Origin: JAHEKD01 sp965215945
Lineage (GTDB): Bacteria > Pseudomonadota > Gammaproteobacteria > Arenicellales > JAHEKD01
Assembly: GCA_965215945.1 (NCBI GenBank)
Contig: CBDCFC010000004.1
Location: 1 to 64,000 of the forward strand
Length of the DNA stretch: 64,000 nt
Reading direction: 5' to 3'
In this document: piece by piece, positions 36,541 through 45,329 of the stretch
How the letters are laid out: each line of letters opens with the position of its first letter
How positions within the stretch are numbered: the first letter of the stretch is position 1
Translations under genes and position numbers: made by a program
Notes under the pieces: model-generated
What the model was told of the DNA's origin: nothing
What the model saw: the letters and a program-made list of their open reading frames with translations, nothing else
Database searches by the model: none

Positions 36541-38377
36541 CTAATCCAGATTGTATTTGTCTTTATAATTTTCAACCAGTGACTTGTCCTGATCATCCTT
36601 AGACAAGATACAGTTGCCTATGACCAGCATTTCGATCCCCGTTCCCATGAAGCACCGAAACGCATCTGTTGGAGTGCAGACAATTGGTTCACCTCTTACA
36701 TTAAATGAGGTATTAACCACCAGTGGACACCCGGTTTTGTCTTTAAACTTGCTGATCAGCGCGTGGTATTTGGGATTAGTGTCTTTGTGTATCGTCTGAA
36801 TTCTGGCAGAGTAATCGACGTGAGTGACCGCGGGAATATCTGAACGCTTCACATTAAGCTTATCGATTCCAAACAGCCTCTCTTGTGCCGAAGTCATAGC
36901 ACGTCGCTTGTCCTGTGCAACACCGGCAACAATCAGCATGTACGGGCTGTCATGATCCAGCTCAAACCAATCGGCAACATCTTCTCTTAATACAGAGGGA
37001 GCAAACGGGCGAAAACTTTCACGATACTTTACCTTCAGGTTGAGCATCTTCTGCATGCTTTCAGATCGTGGATCCCCAAGAATTGAACGACTACCTAATG
37101 CACGCGGCCCAAACTCCATGCGATCCTGAAACCAGCCGACAGCTTTTCCTTCTGCGAGAGCAGTCGCGGCTAACTCCAGAACTTCATTATTGTCCACAAC
37201 TTCGAATGTCGAGCCACAGGCACTAAGTTCGCTCTCAATTGTCTCTTGATTAAATGAATTTCCAAGATAAGCTCCTTTCATTGAATCACTGGAACATACT
37301 ATCCTGGGCTGACCCAGCTCCTTATGCCAAACTGCAAGCGCGACCCCCAAGCTGCCGCCGGCATCACCAGCTGCAGGCTGCACCCAAATATTTTCAAAAC
37401 ACTGCTCTTTTAGAATTTTACCGTTCGCGACACAATTGAGCGCCACGCCACCTGCCAGGCAAATATTGCGAACCCCTGTCTCCAGAGCCAGCGATTGGGT
37501 GATTTTCATCATGACTTCCTCAGTGACAGCTTGAATTGATGCCGCAATATCCATATGAAACTGAGTCAGAGCATCTACATCGGGTTTTCTCACTGGCTGT
37601 CCGAATAGCGTGGCGAACTTGTCGTTTGTCATCGTCAGTCCGGTCGTATAATTGAAGTAAGACTGATCCAGACGAAAAGAACCGTCATTTTTTAGTTCAA
37701 TCAACTTGTCCAGGATGAGGTTTTTATATCGTGGCTCACCGTATGGTGCGAGGCCCATCACTTTATACTCGCCACTATTTACACGAAACCCGGTATAGTA
37801 GGTGAACGCAGAATACAGCAACCCCAGCGAATGTGGGAAATGGATTTCCTTTACGATTTTTAGCTCATTCCCTTTTCCGATGGCAACCGTCGTTGTCGCC
37901 CATTCTCCTACGCCGTCAATCGTCAAAACCACCGCTTCCTCAAATGGTGACGGGTAAAATGCACTGGCGGCGTGGCTGAAGTGATGCTCCCCAAACAACA
38001 GTTTTTCCGTGTCAAAGTTTGGGGCGTTCTGTCCTGAGCCGCTTGCATACCTGATTCTTTAGGAACAGCTTTTCCCGCAACCAGATGGGAATAGCCATGC
38101 TGAACGACTTCAATCCTCTGGGAGCACGTGCAACATAGGTTTCCAGTAATCTTTCAAATTTCAGGAACGGTTTGTCATAAAAGGCGACGTAATCCACTTC
38201 ATTCAGAAATAATCCACCCTCAGATAAAACGTACTGAATCGCATTTTCGGGATACGAGGGATCGTGTTTTTTACGAGTGTAACGCTCTTCCTGAGCGGCA
38301 GCGACAATCTCTCCATCGATCACAAGCGCTGCCGCACTATCGTGATAGAAAGCGGAAAGTCCCAAAATGGATGTCAT
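36541..38377 (-). CDS. NodU/CmcH-type carbamoyltransferase, frameshifted
   Basis: O-carbamoyltransferase of about 611 residues after correction. The N-terminal part starts ILGLSAFYHDSAAALVIDG and EERYTRKKHDPSYPENAI; the next piece FGEHHFSHAASAFYPSPF continues in another frame. A run of four G (38021-38024 on the plus strand) reduced to three restores PNFDTEKLLFGEHH. The C-terminal domain has DRMEFGPRALGSRSILGDPR and VVNTSFNVRGEPIVCTP. It transfers carbamoyl from carbamoyl phosphate to a sugar hydroxyl, likely on surface glycan. Last gene of the SGNH-SxtJ-DUF5989 module. Confidence 0.88.
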
Positions 38378-38378
38378 T

Positions 38379-38528
38379 TTAGAACAATGTATATATAAAC
38401 GGAGCCACCGCTGAACCTTGACTCAATACAATCATCCCCCCCAGCAATACCATCATGATTAGTATCGGTAGTAACCAGAATTTTTTCCGGACTCTGAGGT
38501 ATTTCCACATTTCCTTAATGAATGCCAT
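38379..38528 (-). CDS. DUF5989-family small membrane protein
   Basis: A 49-residue protein, MAFIKEMWKYLRVRKKFWLL then a membrane helix and QGSAVAPFIYTLF. The motif LRVRKKFWLLP and the tail SQGSAVAPFIYTLF are the full signature of DUF5989 proteins, which are nearly always found next to SxtJ and a carbamoyltransferase. It ends one base before the carbamoyltransferase ATG. It probably anchors or assists that enzyme at the membrane (inference). Confidence 0.85.
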   Translation of the reverse strand: MAFIKEMWKYLRVRKKFWLLPILIMMVLLGGMIVLSQGSAVAPFIYTLF

Positions 38529-38536
38529 ATCTGCCT

Positions 38537-38941
38537 CTAAAATTGATCCTTCATCGAACCTACAGGATCATTACGTGTTATCCAGTATGACGCTTCTTCT
38601 TTTTCCATTTTCAATCGTAATAAGTCTTTACCCAGTAATCGCATCACCAGGCCCGTCGGAACGACAGTTAAACAGTACAAGATCGCCATGACAATCGGCC
38701 CAATTACCGCACCCAGGGCCAAACCAAATTTGAACCACAGTCTGTTGGTCGATTTCAGCAGCCCCGGTGCCAGAATTGCCAAACAAAAAAAACATAGGGA
38801 AACACCAACAGCCCACAGTCTAAGGGGCGCACCGTGTAAAAGCGGGTAAACACCAATTAGCGCGAATACCGTTCCTAAAACACAACCGAAGCTTTTTTCT
38901 GAGCCGGATTCAATAACAATATTGGTTTGATTTTCTAACAT
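38537..38941 (-). CDS. SxtJ-family membrane protein
   Basis: A 134-residue protein with three or four hydrophobic segments (residues ~20-36, 44-62, 72-97) and the C-terminal pattern LLRLKMEKEEASYWITRNDP typical of SxtJ proteins. SxtJ was first named in the saxitoxin cluster, but relatives accompany carbamoyltransferases in many glycan clusters. It is eight bases upstream of the DUF5989 gene. Function unproven; likely a membrane partner of the carbamoyltransferase. Confidence 0.82.
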   Translation of the reverse strand: MLENQTNIVIESGSEKSFGCVLGTVFALIGVYPLLHGAPLRLWAVGVSLCFFCLAILAPGLLKSTNRLWFKFGLALGAVIGPIVMAILYCLTVVPTGLVMRLLGKDLLRLKMEKEEASYWITRNDPVGSMKDQF

Positions 38942-38951
38942 TTATACGTAT

Positions 38952-40220
38952 CTACTTGTTCATCAGGGGCGATACCAGAGCCCGTTCGCTGACCAATTCG
39001 CTCAGACTGTCCAGCGTAGCTTCGACCAGGGTAGCATGGCCTTCTTCGTTGAAGTGAAGATCACCAGGAATGTATTGCGCTGCGAGCTCCTGGCGCGACA
39101 TACGGAAGTAATACGAATTAGGATCGATCACTGCAATACCGTTGGTCTGCAAAAATTGGTTGAACTTTTCCGCAGGCAAAGGGTGTCGCTCGGCATAATG
39201 GTTTTGTGCCATAAAATGAGTGACCATCAGACTTCCCCCTTCTGCTTCCACCTCTTTTTTCAACTGCAAAAGCAGCTTGCGTATTAAATCCCAACTTTCC
39301 GAATTCCAGAAATAGGGGTCATCATGGGGAGATGGCGTGTCTACCTTGGGTTTTTCCATCGGGGGTACTCCGGGCAAAGGCGGGTATTGGTCCAGTAATG
39401 GGTTGTCGATGCTGGCTATTTGGGCAGCACTGAGATGCATATCCTCCAAGGTCTGCAATGGTTCAACAGTTTTTGTTTTTTGCTGTTGTTGCGACTGAAA
39501 CCAATTGCGAAATGGGTGCCCCAGTGTACGATGGTGGAGGCGGGAGAATTGATATATGGCCGAATTATTCCACAGCCATTGGTTTATGTTTTTACGAACA
39601 ACCTGCAGCCGTTGAAACCATGACGTCACCGGATATTCGTTTAGTAGAGGATTGGGCTTGCCTTTTTTAAACTTGGAAAGGGCATCGTAAAAATCGTTTT
39701 CCCAGTACAGCACCAAAACTGTGAGGTCAGGCTTGTACTCACGGACCCTGAGGTGATAGGTTTGCAACTGTTTCCAGGGACCTATGCCGGAAACGCCGAA
39801 ATTTAGAACTTCGACAGGAAATCCGACCTGTTCCGGCAATTGCTTTTCCCAAACAGCATGAAATTCATACCCGTCCTCCACTTCCTCCCCTGCGGTAAAG
39901 GAATCTCCTAGAACCGCTATACGGAAGCTTCCTGGGATCCGTTCCTTCGGATAATCCTTTTGGTCCAGCAGACCGGCTGAATTGGTTCGGAGACTTTTTC
40001 CTGAATTTTCATGAACACCGGTCACATTAGGACAATACTGGTTATCCAGAATTGGGTAGTGACAGGTATAGCGGTGTTGTTTTAATCCGAACGAGTACCG
40101 CAATATACTCTCTGTCAACCCAAAAAACAGAATAAAAGGAACCATTACAAACAAGAGTCTCTTTCTTAAAGGTATACCTTGTGTAATGGATATTGTTGCT
40201 TCAACCGTCATTTCATTCAC
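38952..40220 (-). CDS. SGNH/GDSL-type hydrolase, membrane-anchored
   Basis: About 420 residues. An N-terminal membrane helix (LLFVMVPFILFFGLTESIL) is followed by an SGNH domain: block I AVLGDSFTAGEEVED with the nucleophile Ser, block II Gly in NFGVSGIGPW, and the catalytic Asp-His in PGDLHFNEEGH. Such proteins act as O-acetyl- or carbamoyl-ester-related enzymes on polysaccharides outside the inner membrane. The start is GTG 40220 or ATG 40211. It heads the carbamoyltransferase module and is preceded directly by repeat copy 2, whose promoter it appears to use. Confidence 0.82.
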   Translation of the reverse strand: MNEMTVEATISITQGIPLRKRLLFVMVPFILFFGLTESILRYSFGLKQHRYTCHYPILDNQYCPNVTGVHENSGKSLRTNSAGLLDQKDYPKERIPGSFRIAVLGDSFTAGEEVEDGYEFHAVWEKQLPEQVGFPVEVLNFGVSGIGPWKQLQTYHLRVREYKPDLTVLVLYWENDFYDALSKFKKGKPNPLLNEYPVTSWFQRLQVVRKNINQWLWNNSAIYQFSRLHHRTLGHPFRNWFQSQQQQKTKTVEPLQTLEDMHLSAAQIASIDNPLLDQYPPLPGVPPMEKPKVDTPSPHDDPYFWNSESWDLIRKLLLQLKKEVEAEGGSLMVTHFMAQNHYAERHPLPAEKFNQFLQTNGIAVIDPNSYYFRMSRQELAAQYIPGDLHFNEEGHATLVEATLDSLSELVSERALVSPLMNK

Positions 40221-40222
40221 GA

Positions 40223-40411
40223 GCAGTCGTTATTCCAGTTCCTAGACCTAATTCATATTGATTACTAGCAAAGGAGGATAAACAGATTAGTAATCCGAAA
40301 ATTACCAATAGTTAAGAGTCGTGCTAAATTTCTTCATAGTGTTCCCTATAAAAATTAGTGTCAGGTTGACTTTATTGGGGAAGATTTAAGAACAACTTAA
40401 GGTATTGAAAA
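40223..40411. repeat. Long direct repeat, copy 2 (~189 bp)
   Basis: Matches 36271-36457 with few differences. Here the signal-peptide frame MKKFSTTL is disrupted two bases after the eighth codon (CTTAACTATTGG for CTTATATTGG), so no exported protein is made, but the promoter and tandem box are intact. The repeat stops two bases before the SGNH gene start. Confidence 0.85.
40385..40401 (-). promoter_or_regulatory. Tandem YTAAG box C
   Basis: Same minus-strand sequence as box B (TTAAG-TTGTTC-TTAAA), because it is in the second copy of the long repeat. It lies about 165-180 bases upstream of the SGNH gene and about 50 upstream of the broken signal-peptide frame. Confidence 0.58.
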
Positions 40412-40613
40412 TAATTGGTACAGATGAAGATTAATTTATACGCGATGTTAACCTTTAACAGAGTTTAGAGTACGAAGTGGTTGAAGCATTCATCAGTGAC
40501 TGCACTAAGGCGGATAACTGATAACACTACATGGCGTATTGTTAGTATTTATTATTTTCAGGTAACAGAAATAAGGTTTAAGTTATTTTTGCAGCACTAT
40601 CCTAAGCTAATTT
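40412..40613. other. Gap upstream of repeat copy 2
   Basis: About 200 AT-rich bases with no gene. Isolated YTAAG pentamers occur near the right end (TTTAAG around 40576, CCTAAG around 40601) but not at the 11-base spacing. Confidence 0.35.
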
Positions 40614-41525
40614 TCAGGAATATATTGGCGGTTCATTTTCTGGCTGAGTTTTAAAACGTTTATGTACCCAAAAATACTGCTCTGGCATGGGTCTGACCAA
40701 CGCTTCAATCGCCAAGTTCATCGAACGTGTATCTTCTAGCTCATCACCACTTGGGAAGTTCGCCAATGGTCTGCCCAGACTGACTTCAAAGCCCTTGCCG
40801 AGGGGCAAAATCTTAGTGGAAATCGGAATGACCACAGATTTTGACATCCTGGCAAACTTTCCCAAATAGGGTATAGTGCTGGCATGGACTCCAAAAAAGG
40901 GTGCAAACACACCTTTATGACGAGCATCCTGATCAGGTAGATAGTAAAACGGATACCCTTTGCGAATTAGCTTGATCAAGTTGCGCAAAGGTTCATTTCG
41001 TTCTACTAAAATCCCACCAAAGCGACTGCGGCCCCGCTTGACATATTTGTCAACCAACCGGTTTTTGGTGAATTGATACATAGTAATCATGGGACGTTCC
41101 TGAGAGAGGACAATGCCGGCAATTTCAAGTGCGCAGAAATGGGGAGCCAGTAGAATTATGTTCCTACCTTCAGTTAAAGCCTGATCATAGTGTTCGCGAT
41201 TGACAATCCTAACCAGGTGATTTAAACGTTTCGGGGATGCCCACCAATTAAATCCAGAATAAAATACGGATTGGCCAATCAACCAAAAACACCTCCTTGT
41301 TGTAGCGTCCAGTTTTTTTTCAGACCAATCCGGAAAACACGCTGATAAGTTCTGTTTAGCTACTTTTCTGCGTGAAGTATACAAATGATAGGCTAGCTCC
41401 CCAATAAATGATCCAAGCGCCGCTAAAACCACAAGCGGCAGTAACGACAATAGCCTGATAACGCCAATTCCAACCCAAGTTAACCAAAATCGAGGGTGAA
41501 GAAATTGATTGTCCATCACATACAA
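40614..41525 (-). CDS. LpxL/HtrB-type lysophospholipid acyltransferase
   Basis: A 303-residue acyltransferase of the lipid A lauroyl/myristoyl transferase family. It has an N-terminal membrane helix (VIRLLSLLPLVVLAALGSFI), the catalytic HX4E in LLAPHFCALEIAG, and RGRSRFGGILVERNEPL and YYLPDQDARHKGVFAPFFGV. It adds a secondary acyl chain to lipid A or a related lipid at the inner membrane. It lies between the carbamoyltransferase module and an orphan regulator, consistent with LPS modification. Confidence 0.9.
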   Translation of the reverse strand: MYVMDNQFLHPRFWLTWVGIGVIRLLSLLPLVVLAALGSFIGELAYHLYTSRRKVAKQNLSACFPDWSEKKLDATTRRCFWLIGQSVFYSGFNWWASPKRLNHLVRIVNREHYDQALTEGRNIILLAPHFCALEIAGIVLSQERPMITMYQFTKNRLVDKYVKRGRSRFGGILVERNEPLRNLIKLIRKGYPFYYLPDQDARHKGVFAPFFGVHASTIPYLGKFARMSKSVVIPISTKILPLGKGFEVSLGRPLANFPSGDELEDTRSMNLAIEALVRPMPEQYFWVHKRFKTQPENEPPIYS

Positions 41526-41637
41526 AATTGCTATTGTTTAAGCGTCTATTCCAGGATTCATCTTATTCTAATGAGGAATTCTCACGATAAATTTGGCCAA
41601 TTTGTCTTTACACGAATTATTCCACTGAGGCTGTCAG

Positions 41638-42309
41638 TTAGTAATTATTCAAATAAAATCCCATCCCTCTTTTTGTTAATAATAAATCCCTTACACCGTG
41701 TTTTTTAAATTTTTTTCTAATTGTTGAAATATGCACTTCGATTGAATTTCGTGACGGTATCTCACCATGGTGGTTGAGTTTTTTTAATATTTGGCCTATA
41801 GATAAAATTTTGTATCGATTTAAGGCCAGGTATTCAATAATTTTATATTCCGTCGATGTTAGATGTATTTCACTTTCTCCGACTACAATCTTCTTAAGTG
41901 TAAAATTAATTGTAATATTTTCGATCTGTAAAACCATTTCCTCCAATTTTGCACGACGACGTATGACCGCTCGAATTCGGGAAACTAATTCGTCAAAGGC
42001 GAATGGTTTGCAAACATAATCATCTGCACCTAACTCCAAGCCCTTTATTCTATCCTCAACATCTACCCTTGCTGTAACCACTATTACGCCCGAATCTATT
42101 TTTAATTTACGAATTCGCTTTAAAAGTTCAAACCCGGATAAATCAGGTAGTAATATGTCAACTATAATCACATCGTAATCATGAGTTAAACAATAGCGCA
42201 AGCCATCTTCACCACTTCCTGTAGATTGAACTATGTAACCCTGTTTTCTTAATCCCACATCAAGCGCAATGCGAATCTTAGGTGAGTCTTCAATGATGAG
42301 AATTTGCAT
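41638..42309 (-). CDS. OmpR-family response regulator, orphan 1
   Basis: A 223-residue regulator. Receiver: EDS at residues 7-9, Asp51 in YDVIIVDILLPDLSG, and VCKPFAFDELVSRI. Winged helix: EIHLTSTEYKIIEYLALN and RNSIEVHISTIRKKFKKHG, with the wing RGMGFYLNNY. No histidine kinase gene is nearby. It is a paralogue of the regulator at 46450 (both share RIKGLELGADDY and SRNSIEVHIS). A tandem YTAAG box lies 50 bases upstream, so it may control itself and the other boxed genes. Confidence 0.9.
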   Translation of the reverse strand: MQILIIEDSPKIRIALDVGLRKQGYIVQSTGSGEDGLRYCLTHDYDVIIVDILLPDLSGFELLKRIRKLKIDSGVIVVTARVDVEDRIKGLELGADDYVCKPFAFDELVSRIRAVIRRRAKLEEMVLQIENITINFTLKKIVVGESEIHLTSTEYKIIEYLALNRYKILSIGQILKKLNHHGEIPSRNSIEVHISTIRKKFKKHGVRDLLLTKRGMGFYLNNY

Positions 42310-42359
42310 AAGTAAATGTAATTAATGATTTGCCAATTCAATTACTTTAAAATACGAAA

Positions 42360-42376
42360 CTTAATGTTTACTTAGC
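42360..42376 (-). promoter_or_regulatory. Tandem YTAAG box D
   Basis: On the minus strand CTAAG-TAAACA-TTAAG with an 11-base period, centred about 58 bases upstream of orphan regulator 1. Perfect match to the YTAAG-N6-YTAAG pattern. Confidence 0.65.
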
Positions 42377-42526
42377 AATCAATGTGGTGTTTCAGCCGTT
42401 TGGCCTGTAAAAGACTTGTAGTGGTCAGGCCGTATAGGATGGAGGTGGTTGAAACATAATCGGACAGCTAGGCGCCGTATCTGCTACTGGCTACGTTGGG
42501 TCTATCCGTACTTATTCGATAGCCAT

Positions 42527-43270
42527 TCAATCTTGATAATACTTTTGGTATACGTAATTCTTCAGTTTATGAAATCGATCTGAGTCATCGAAATGGTTAG
42601 TCGGTGTATTGGATATCAGATATCCGCCGTTTTTGACCTGTGCTTTAATATTTTTCTCGGCGTGTTCTAACATAAAAGGATTTCTGACATGGACCAAAAC
42701 ATTCATACATAGCACAACATCATATTTGTTTCGATACGTGATTACCGGCTTTGAAATATCTCTTAGAATTAAATCAGGATCATTGGCATGATACAAAAAG
42801 TTTGTGATTTCCAAAACTCGGCTACTGATATCCATCACAGTTAAATTAATTTTCTGATGAAAACGCTCAGCCAGTTCAAAAATTTCACCTGTCTCAAAAT
42901 TATTATAATGCTTTTCTGACAGCGGTAATTTTCTAACTACGCTTTCAAACCTTTTCAGTACTTCAACCGAAACTCCTCTTTTTTTCCGTAATCGGATTAC
43001 TTTTTCGAGATTTTTATGGACAACACCCGGTCCTATTTGTAACACATCAATTGTCTCGATTGGGTTGATTTTGTTGGATACCCGTTCCAATACGAATTCC
43101 AGATGTGGCTTATTTCTTTCCTTCGTGGTTGCTGTGTAAGATAAACGCGTACGAGGTCGTATTCGATTGTCATTCTTTAATGTTTGCATTGATGTCATCT
43201 TCAAAAGTAACCGAGGTTTACTATTGAACAGTTTAAATCTACTAATTGAAGATCCACTTAAGATAAACAT
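42527..43270 (-). CDS. Class I SAM-dependent methyltransferase
   Basis: Up to 247 residues. The start is unsure: ATG 43270 or ATG 43198, since residues 1-24 are poorly conserved in type. The fold shows IDVLQIGPGVVHKNLEKVI as the SAM loop, LTVMDISSRVLEIT, KYDVVLCMNVLVHVRNPFMLEHAEKNI and a final strand GGYLISNTPTNHFD. The order matches a Rossmann methyltransferase. Substrate unknown; the glycan setting suggests sugar or lipid methylation, which is inference. Confidence 0.68.
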   Translation of the reverse strand: MFILSGSSISRFKLFNSKPRLLLKMTSMQTLKNDNRIRPRTRLSYTATTKERNKPHLEFVLERVSNKINPIETIDVLQIGPGVVHKNLEKVIRLRKKRGVSVEVLKRFESVVRKLPLSEKHYNNFETGEIFELAERFHQKINLTVMDISSRVLEITNFLYHANDPDLILRDISKPVITYRNKYDVVLCMNVLVHVRNPFMLEHAEKNIKAQVKNGGYLISNTPTNHFDDSDRFHKLKNYVYQKYYQD

Positions 43271-43309
43271 AAATACACTTGACTGTTTATAGCAGTTGGA
43301 TACCTACAC

Positions 43310-44335
43310 TTACTGCTTACCCAGCACCATTTCAAACTGCAGGCCAACTCCGAAAGATCCCTCTCTGGGCATACCAATGTCATCGATATACCACTGGTAG
43401 TTGATGCCCGTTTCCAGATACAGCCACTCCCGAAAGATCGGCCGCCTATAACTTAAACTGACACCATAATCTGGCACCTTGCTGGCTTTATTTTTTTCCT
43501 CGGTGTGAATGTAGGCTTTGGCCGATATTCCCCGTTCTCTTGCCAGTCGGTGAAACCAGGTGGCACTAACATAACCTTCCCATTGTTCATCGTGTTGGGT
43601 GTGGGTGAGTGAACCCGCAAGCTTAAGTAAGTCGTTCTCTGCCAGTTCATAAAAATAATCCAGATTGGTCGTGGTGCCGTATCCGTCATCTCTGCGCCAA
43701 AATAGCGTTTGTGACGCCTGTGAATAATGGCCTTGTGGCATTGTGAAGTTATAATGGTATCGAATTTTGGTATAGGGATTTAGTCCACTACTGATCTTCA
43801 TGCCCAACGAATAATCAAAGCCTTTCTTTAATGATTTTGGGTTGCTGTACCCCAGTCCAATCAGCCACTCATCATCCTGGTTTTGTTTTTTAAGCTCCGA
43901 GACAACAATATCATCTGAATGACCCCTTTTAGAATTGCTGATGTAGGCATCCTCATCCACTCGTCCAATAAAGGCATTGAGCCGACTGCTGACATTCGGC
44001 AGTTTTGATTTAATACGAAGTCGTAAACGTTCATTAAATCCGTCACGCTCGCTGTGTTTAAAACCAATTCTTACTTTCCCACCGAATCCTTCATCATTAA
44101 ATTCGTGTTCGTCACCAAATAAATGATCAAACCATCGCACGGTTTTGCACATGCCCGTGAAGGTGTTGGCCCGGGTCTTATCTAACCAATGCTCTGATGC
44201 AGATTCCTGTACACAGTCATCCGGATCGTCTGCAGTGTTAACGTGGTCTTTATTTTCTTGAGCACTTAGCACACATGGAAACAACATTATGACAACACTC
44301 AAGATAAATATTTTGGCATCAATTGATTTCGTCAT
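43310..44335 (-). CDS. Exported outer-membrane beta-barrel protein
   Basis: A 341-residue protein with a signal peptide (KIFILSVVIMLFPCVLSA) and a body of alternating aromatic strands (GGKVRIGFKHSERDGFNERL; TKIRYHYNFTMPQGHYSQ; FREWLYLETGINYQWYID), ending FGVGLQFEMVLGKQ. It looks like an outer-membrane barrel, but I recognise no named family. Its 110-base gap to the lipoprotein gene upstream suggests both could be part of one surface-assembly group. Confidence 0.65.
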   Translation of the reverse strand: MTKSIDAKIFILSVVIMLFPCVLSAQENKDHVNTADDPDDCVQESASEHWLDKTRANTFTGMCKTVRWFDHLFGDEHEFNDEGFGGKVRIGFKHSERDGFNERLRLRIKSKLPNVSSRLNAFIGRVDEDAYISNSKRGHSDDIVVSELKKQNQDDEWLIGLGYSNPKSLKKGFDYSLGMKISSGLNPYTKIRYHYNFTMPQGHYSQASQTLFWRRDDGYGTTTNLDYFYELAENDLLKLAGSLTHTQHDEQWEGYVSATWFHRLARERGISAKAYIHTEEKNKASKVPDYGVSLSYRRPIFREWLYLETGINYQWYIDDIGMPREGSFGVGLQFEMVLGKQ

Positions 44336-44446
44336 GCCAATCGAGAAACCCCGATATTGGTACGCTTTATTCTCATTTTTTTACTTTGAAAACAACAACT
44401 ATTAAATATGAAGCTATACGTTGATTTCCGTGGTGAAATTTAGCAA

Positions 44447-45118
44447 TTATTTGTAACGAATTTCACATTCATACACCCCTATATTCCCGTTCGCTGCAAC
44501 AGCGGCAATGCTTATTTCATACTCATTGTTTGGAATGAGTAATCCATCGAGAATGCGGTAATGCTGAACGGTCGTTGGGAGATTCTGTATGAATTGAAAT
44601 CCGAGTTCATCATTCTCAATCTCGAGGATTAATTTCACTGCCTGATTGGTATTTGACCATTTAAGTTCAGAATTATTTTGGGTGATCGTATTTCCACAAT
44701 TCTCAAGAACTGGCGGCTGGACAATAGAATGAGATAACTCAACTTTGGTTTGGTATAAACCGTCGCTAAGGGATTTCACAATGACAGTGTAGATTCCTTC
44801 TGGATAAGCGCGGCGTACTTGATTATTTGAAGGCTCTGCCGTCTCAATCTTTAATTCAGATAGTCCTATACTTTCATCATCTTCCGAATTAACATGAAGG
44901 ATACGCTTTGATGTCGGTGAAACGATGGATAAAGATTTAAAACTTTCCTCGGTGTCCACCTTTAAAACAATTTCAGTATCACCATCACTAACGTTTGTTT
45001 CATAAATGAATTCAAGCTGTTCAAAAAACTCAGCTTTGTCGTTATTAATTTGTGAAAGTACTTGAAGATTGCTGCACCCAGCCAAAAGAACAACGAAAAA
45101 ATACTTTACTTCTTTCAT
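44447..45118 (-). CDS. Lipoprotein with beta-sandwich domains
   Basis: A 223-residue lipoprotein: the signal ends in VVLLAGC, a lipobox. The middle ends with EGIYTVIVKSLSDGLYQTKVELSHSI, and the C-terminal part reads LKWSNTNQAVKLILEIENDE and LIPNNEYEISIAAVAANG, a fibronectin-type-III-like sandwich. The same two-domain layout occurs in the exported protein at 48362 (PEGEYHFFGRGL... and FLLRDTEYEWEVLAIEAGGN), so they are probably related. A tandem YTAAG box precedes it by 46 bases. Confidence 0.65.
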   Translation of the reverse strand: MKEVKYFFVVLLAGCSNLQVLSQINNDKAEFFEQLEFIYETNVSDGDTEIVLKVDTEESFKSLSIVSPTSKRILHVNSEDDESIGLSELKIETAEPSNNQVRRAYPEGIYTVIVKSLSDGLYQTKVELSHSIVQPPVLENCGNTITQNNSELKWSNTNQAVKLILEIENDELGFQFIQNLPTTVQHYRILDGLLIPNNEYEISIAAVAANGNIGVYECEIRYK

Positions 45119-45164
45119 ACATAAACGAAATTGAATAGTGAATTCAGAATATTATTGCCTAAGA

Positions 45165-45180
45165 CTTAGCAATGACTTAA
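45165..45180 (-). promoter_or_regulatory. Tandem YTAAG box E
   Basis: On the minus strand TTAAG-TCATTG-CTAAG, 11-base period, 46 bases upstream of the lipoprotein start. A possible -10 (AATAAT) lies about ten bases downstream of the box. Confidence 0.65.
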
Positions 45181-45231
45181 CAATTTATAGTTTTTTTAAA
45201 TCCCCACCGCGCGCCATCGTCCTCTACTTTC

Positions 45232-45247
45232 CTAAGCAATTATTAAG
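45232..45247 (+). promoter_or_regulatory. Tandem YTAAG box F
   Basis: On the plus strand CTAAG-CAATTA-TTAAG, 11-base period, about 83 bases upstream of the GT9 gene at 45330. It sits 50 bases from box E, which faces the divergent lipoprotein gene. Confidence 0.65.
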
Positions 45248-45329
45248 TTTAGAGCACTACCATCGAATATTAATGATCTAGCCGGCAGGTCAATTGATTA
45301 ATTTATTTTTACTCAAGTAGAGAAATAAA

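Noticed and set aside
40576..40606. TTTAAG and CCTAAG upstream of the acyltransferase end as an eighth tandem box
   Set aside because: The two pentamers are about 25 bases apart and lie at the 3' side of the acyltransferase gene, so they do not fit.
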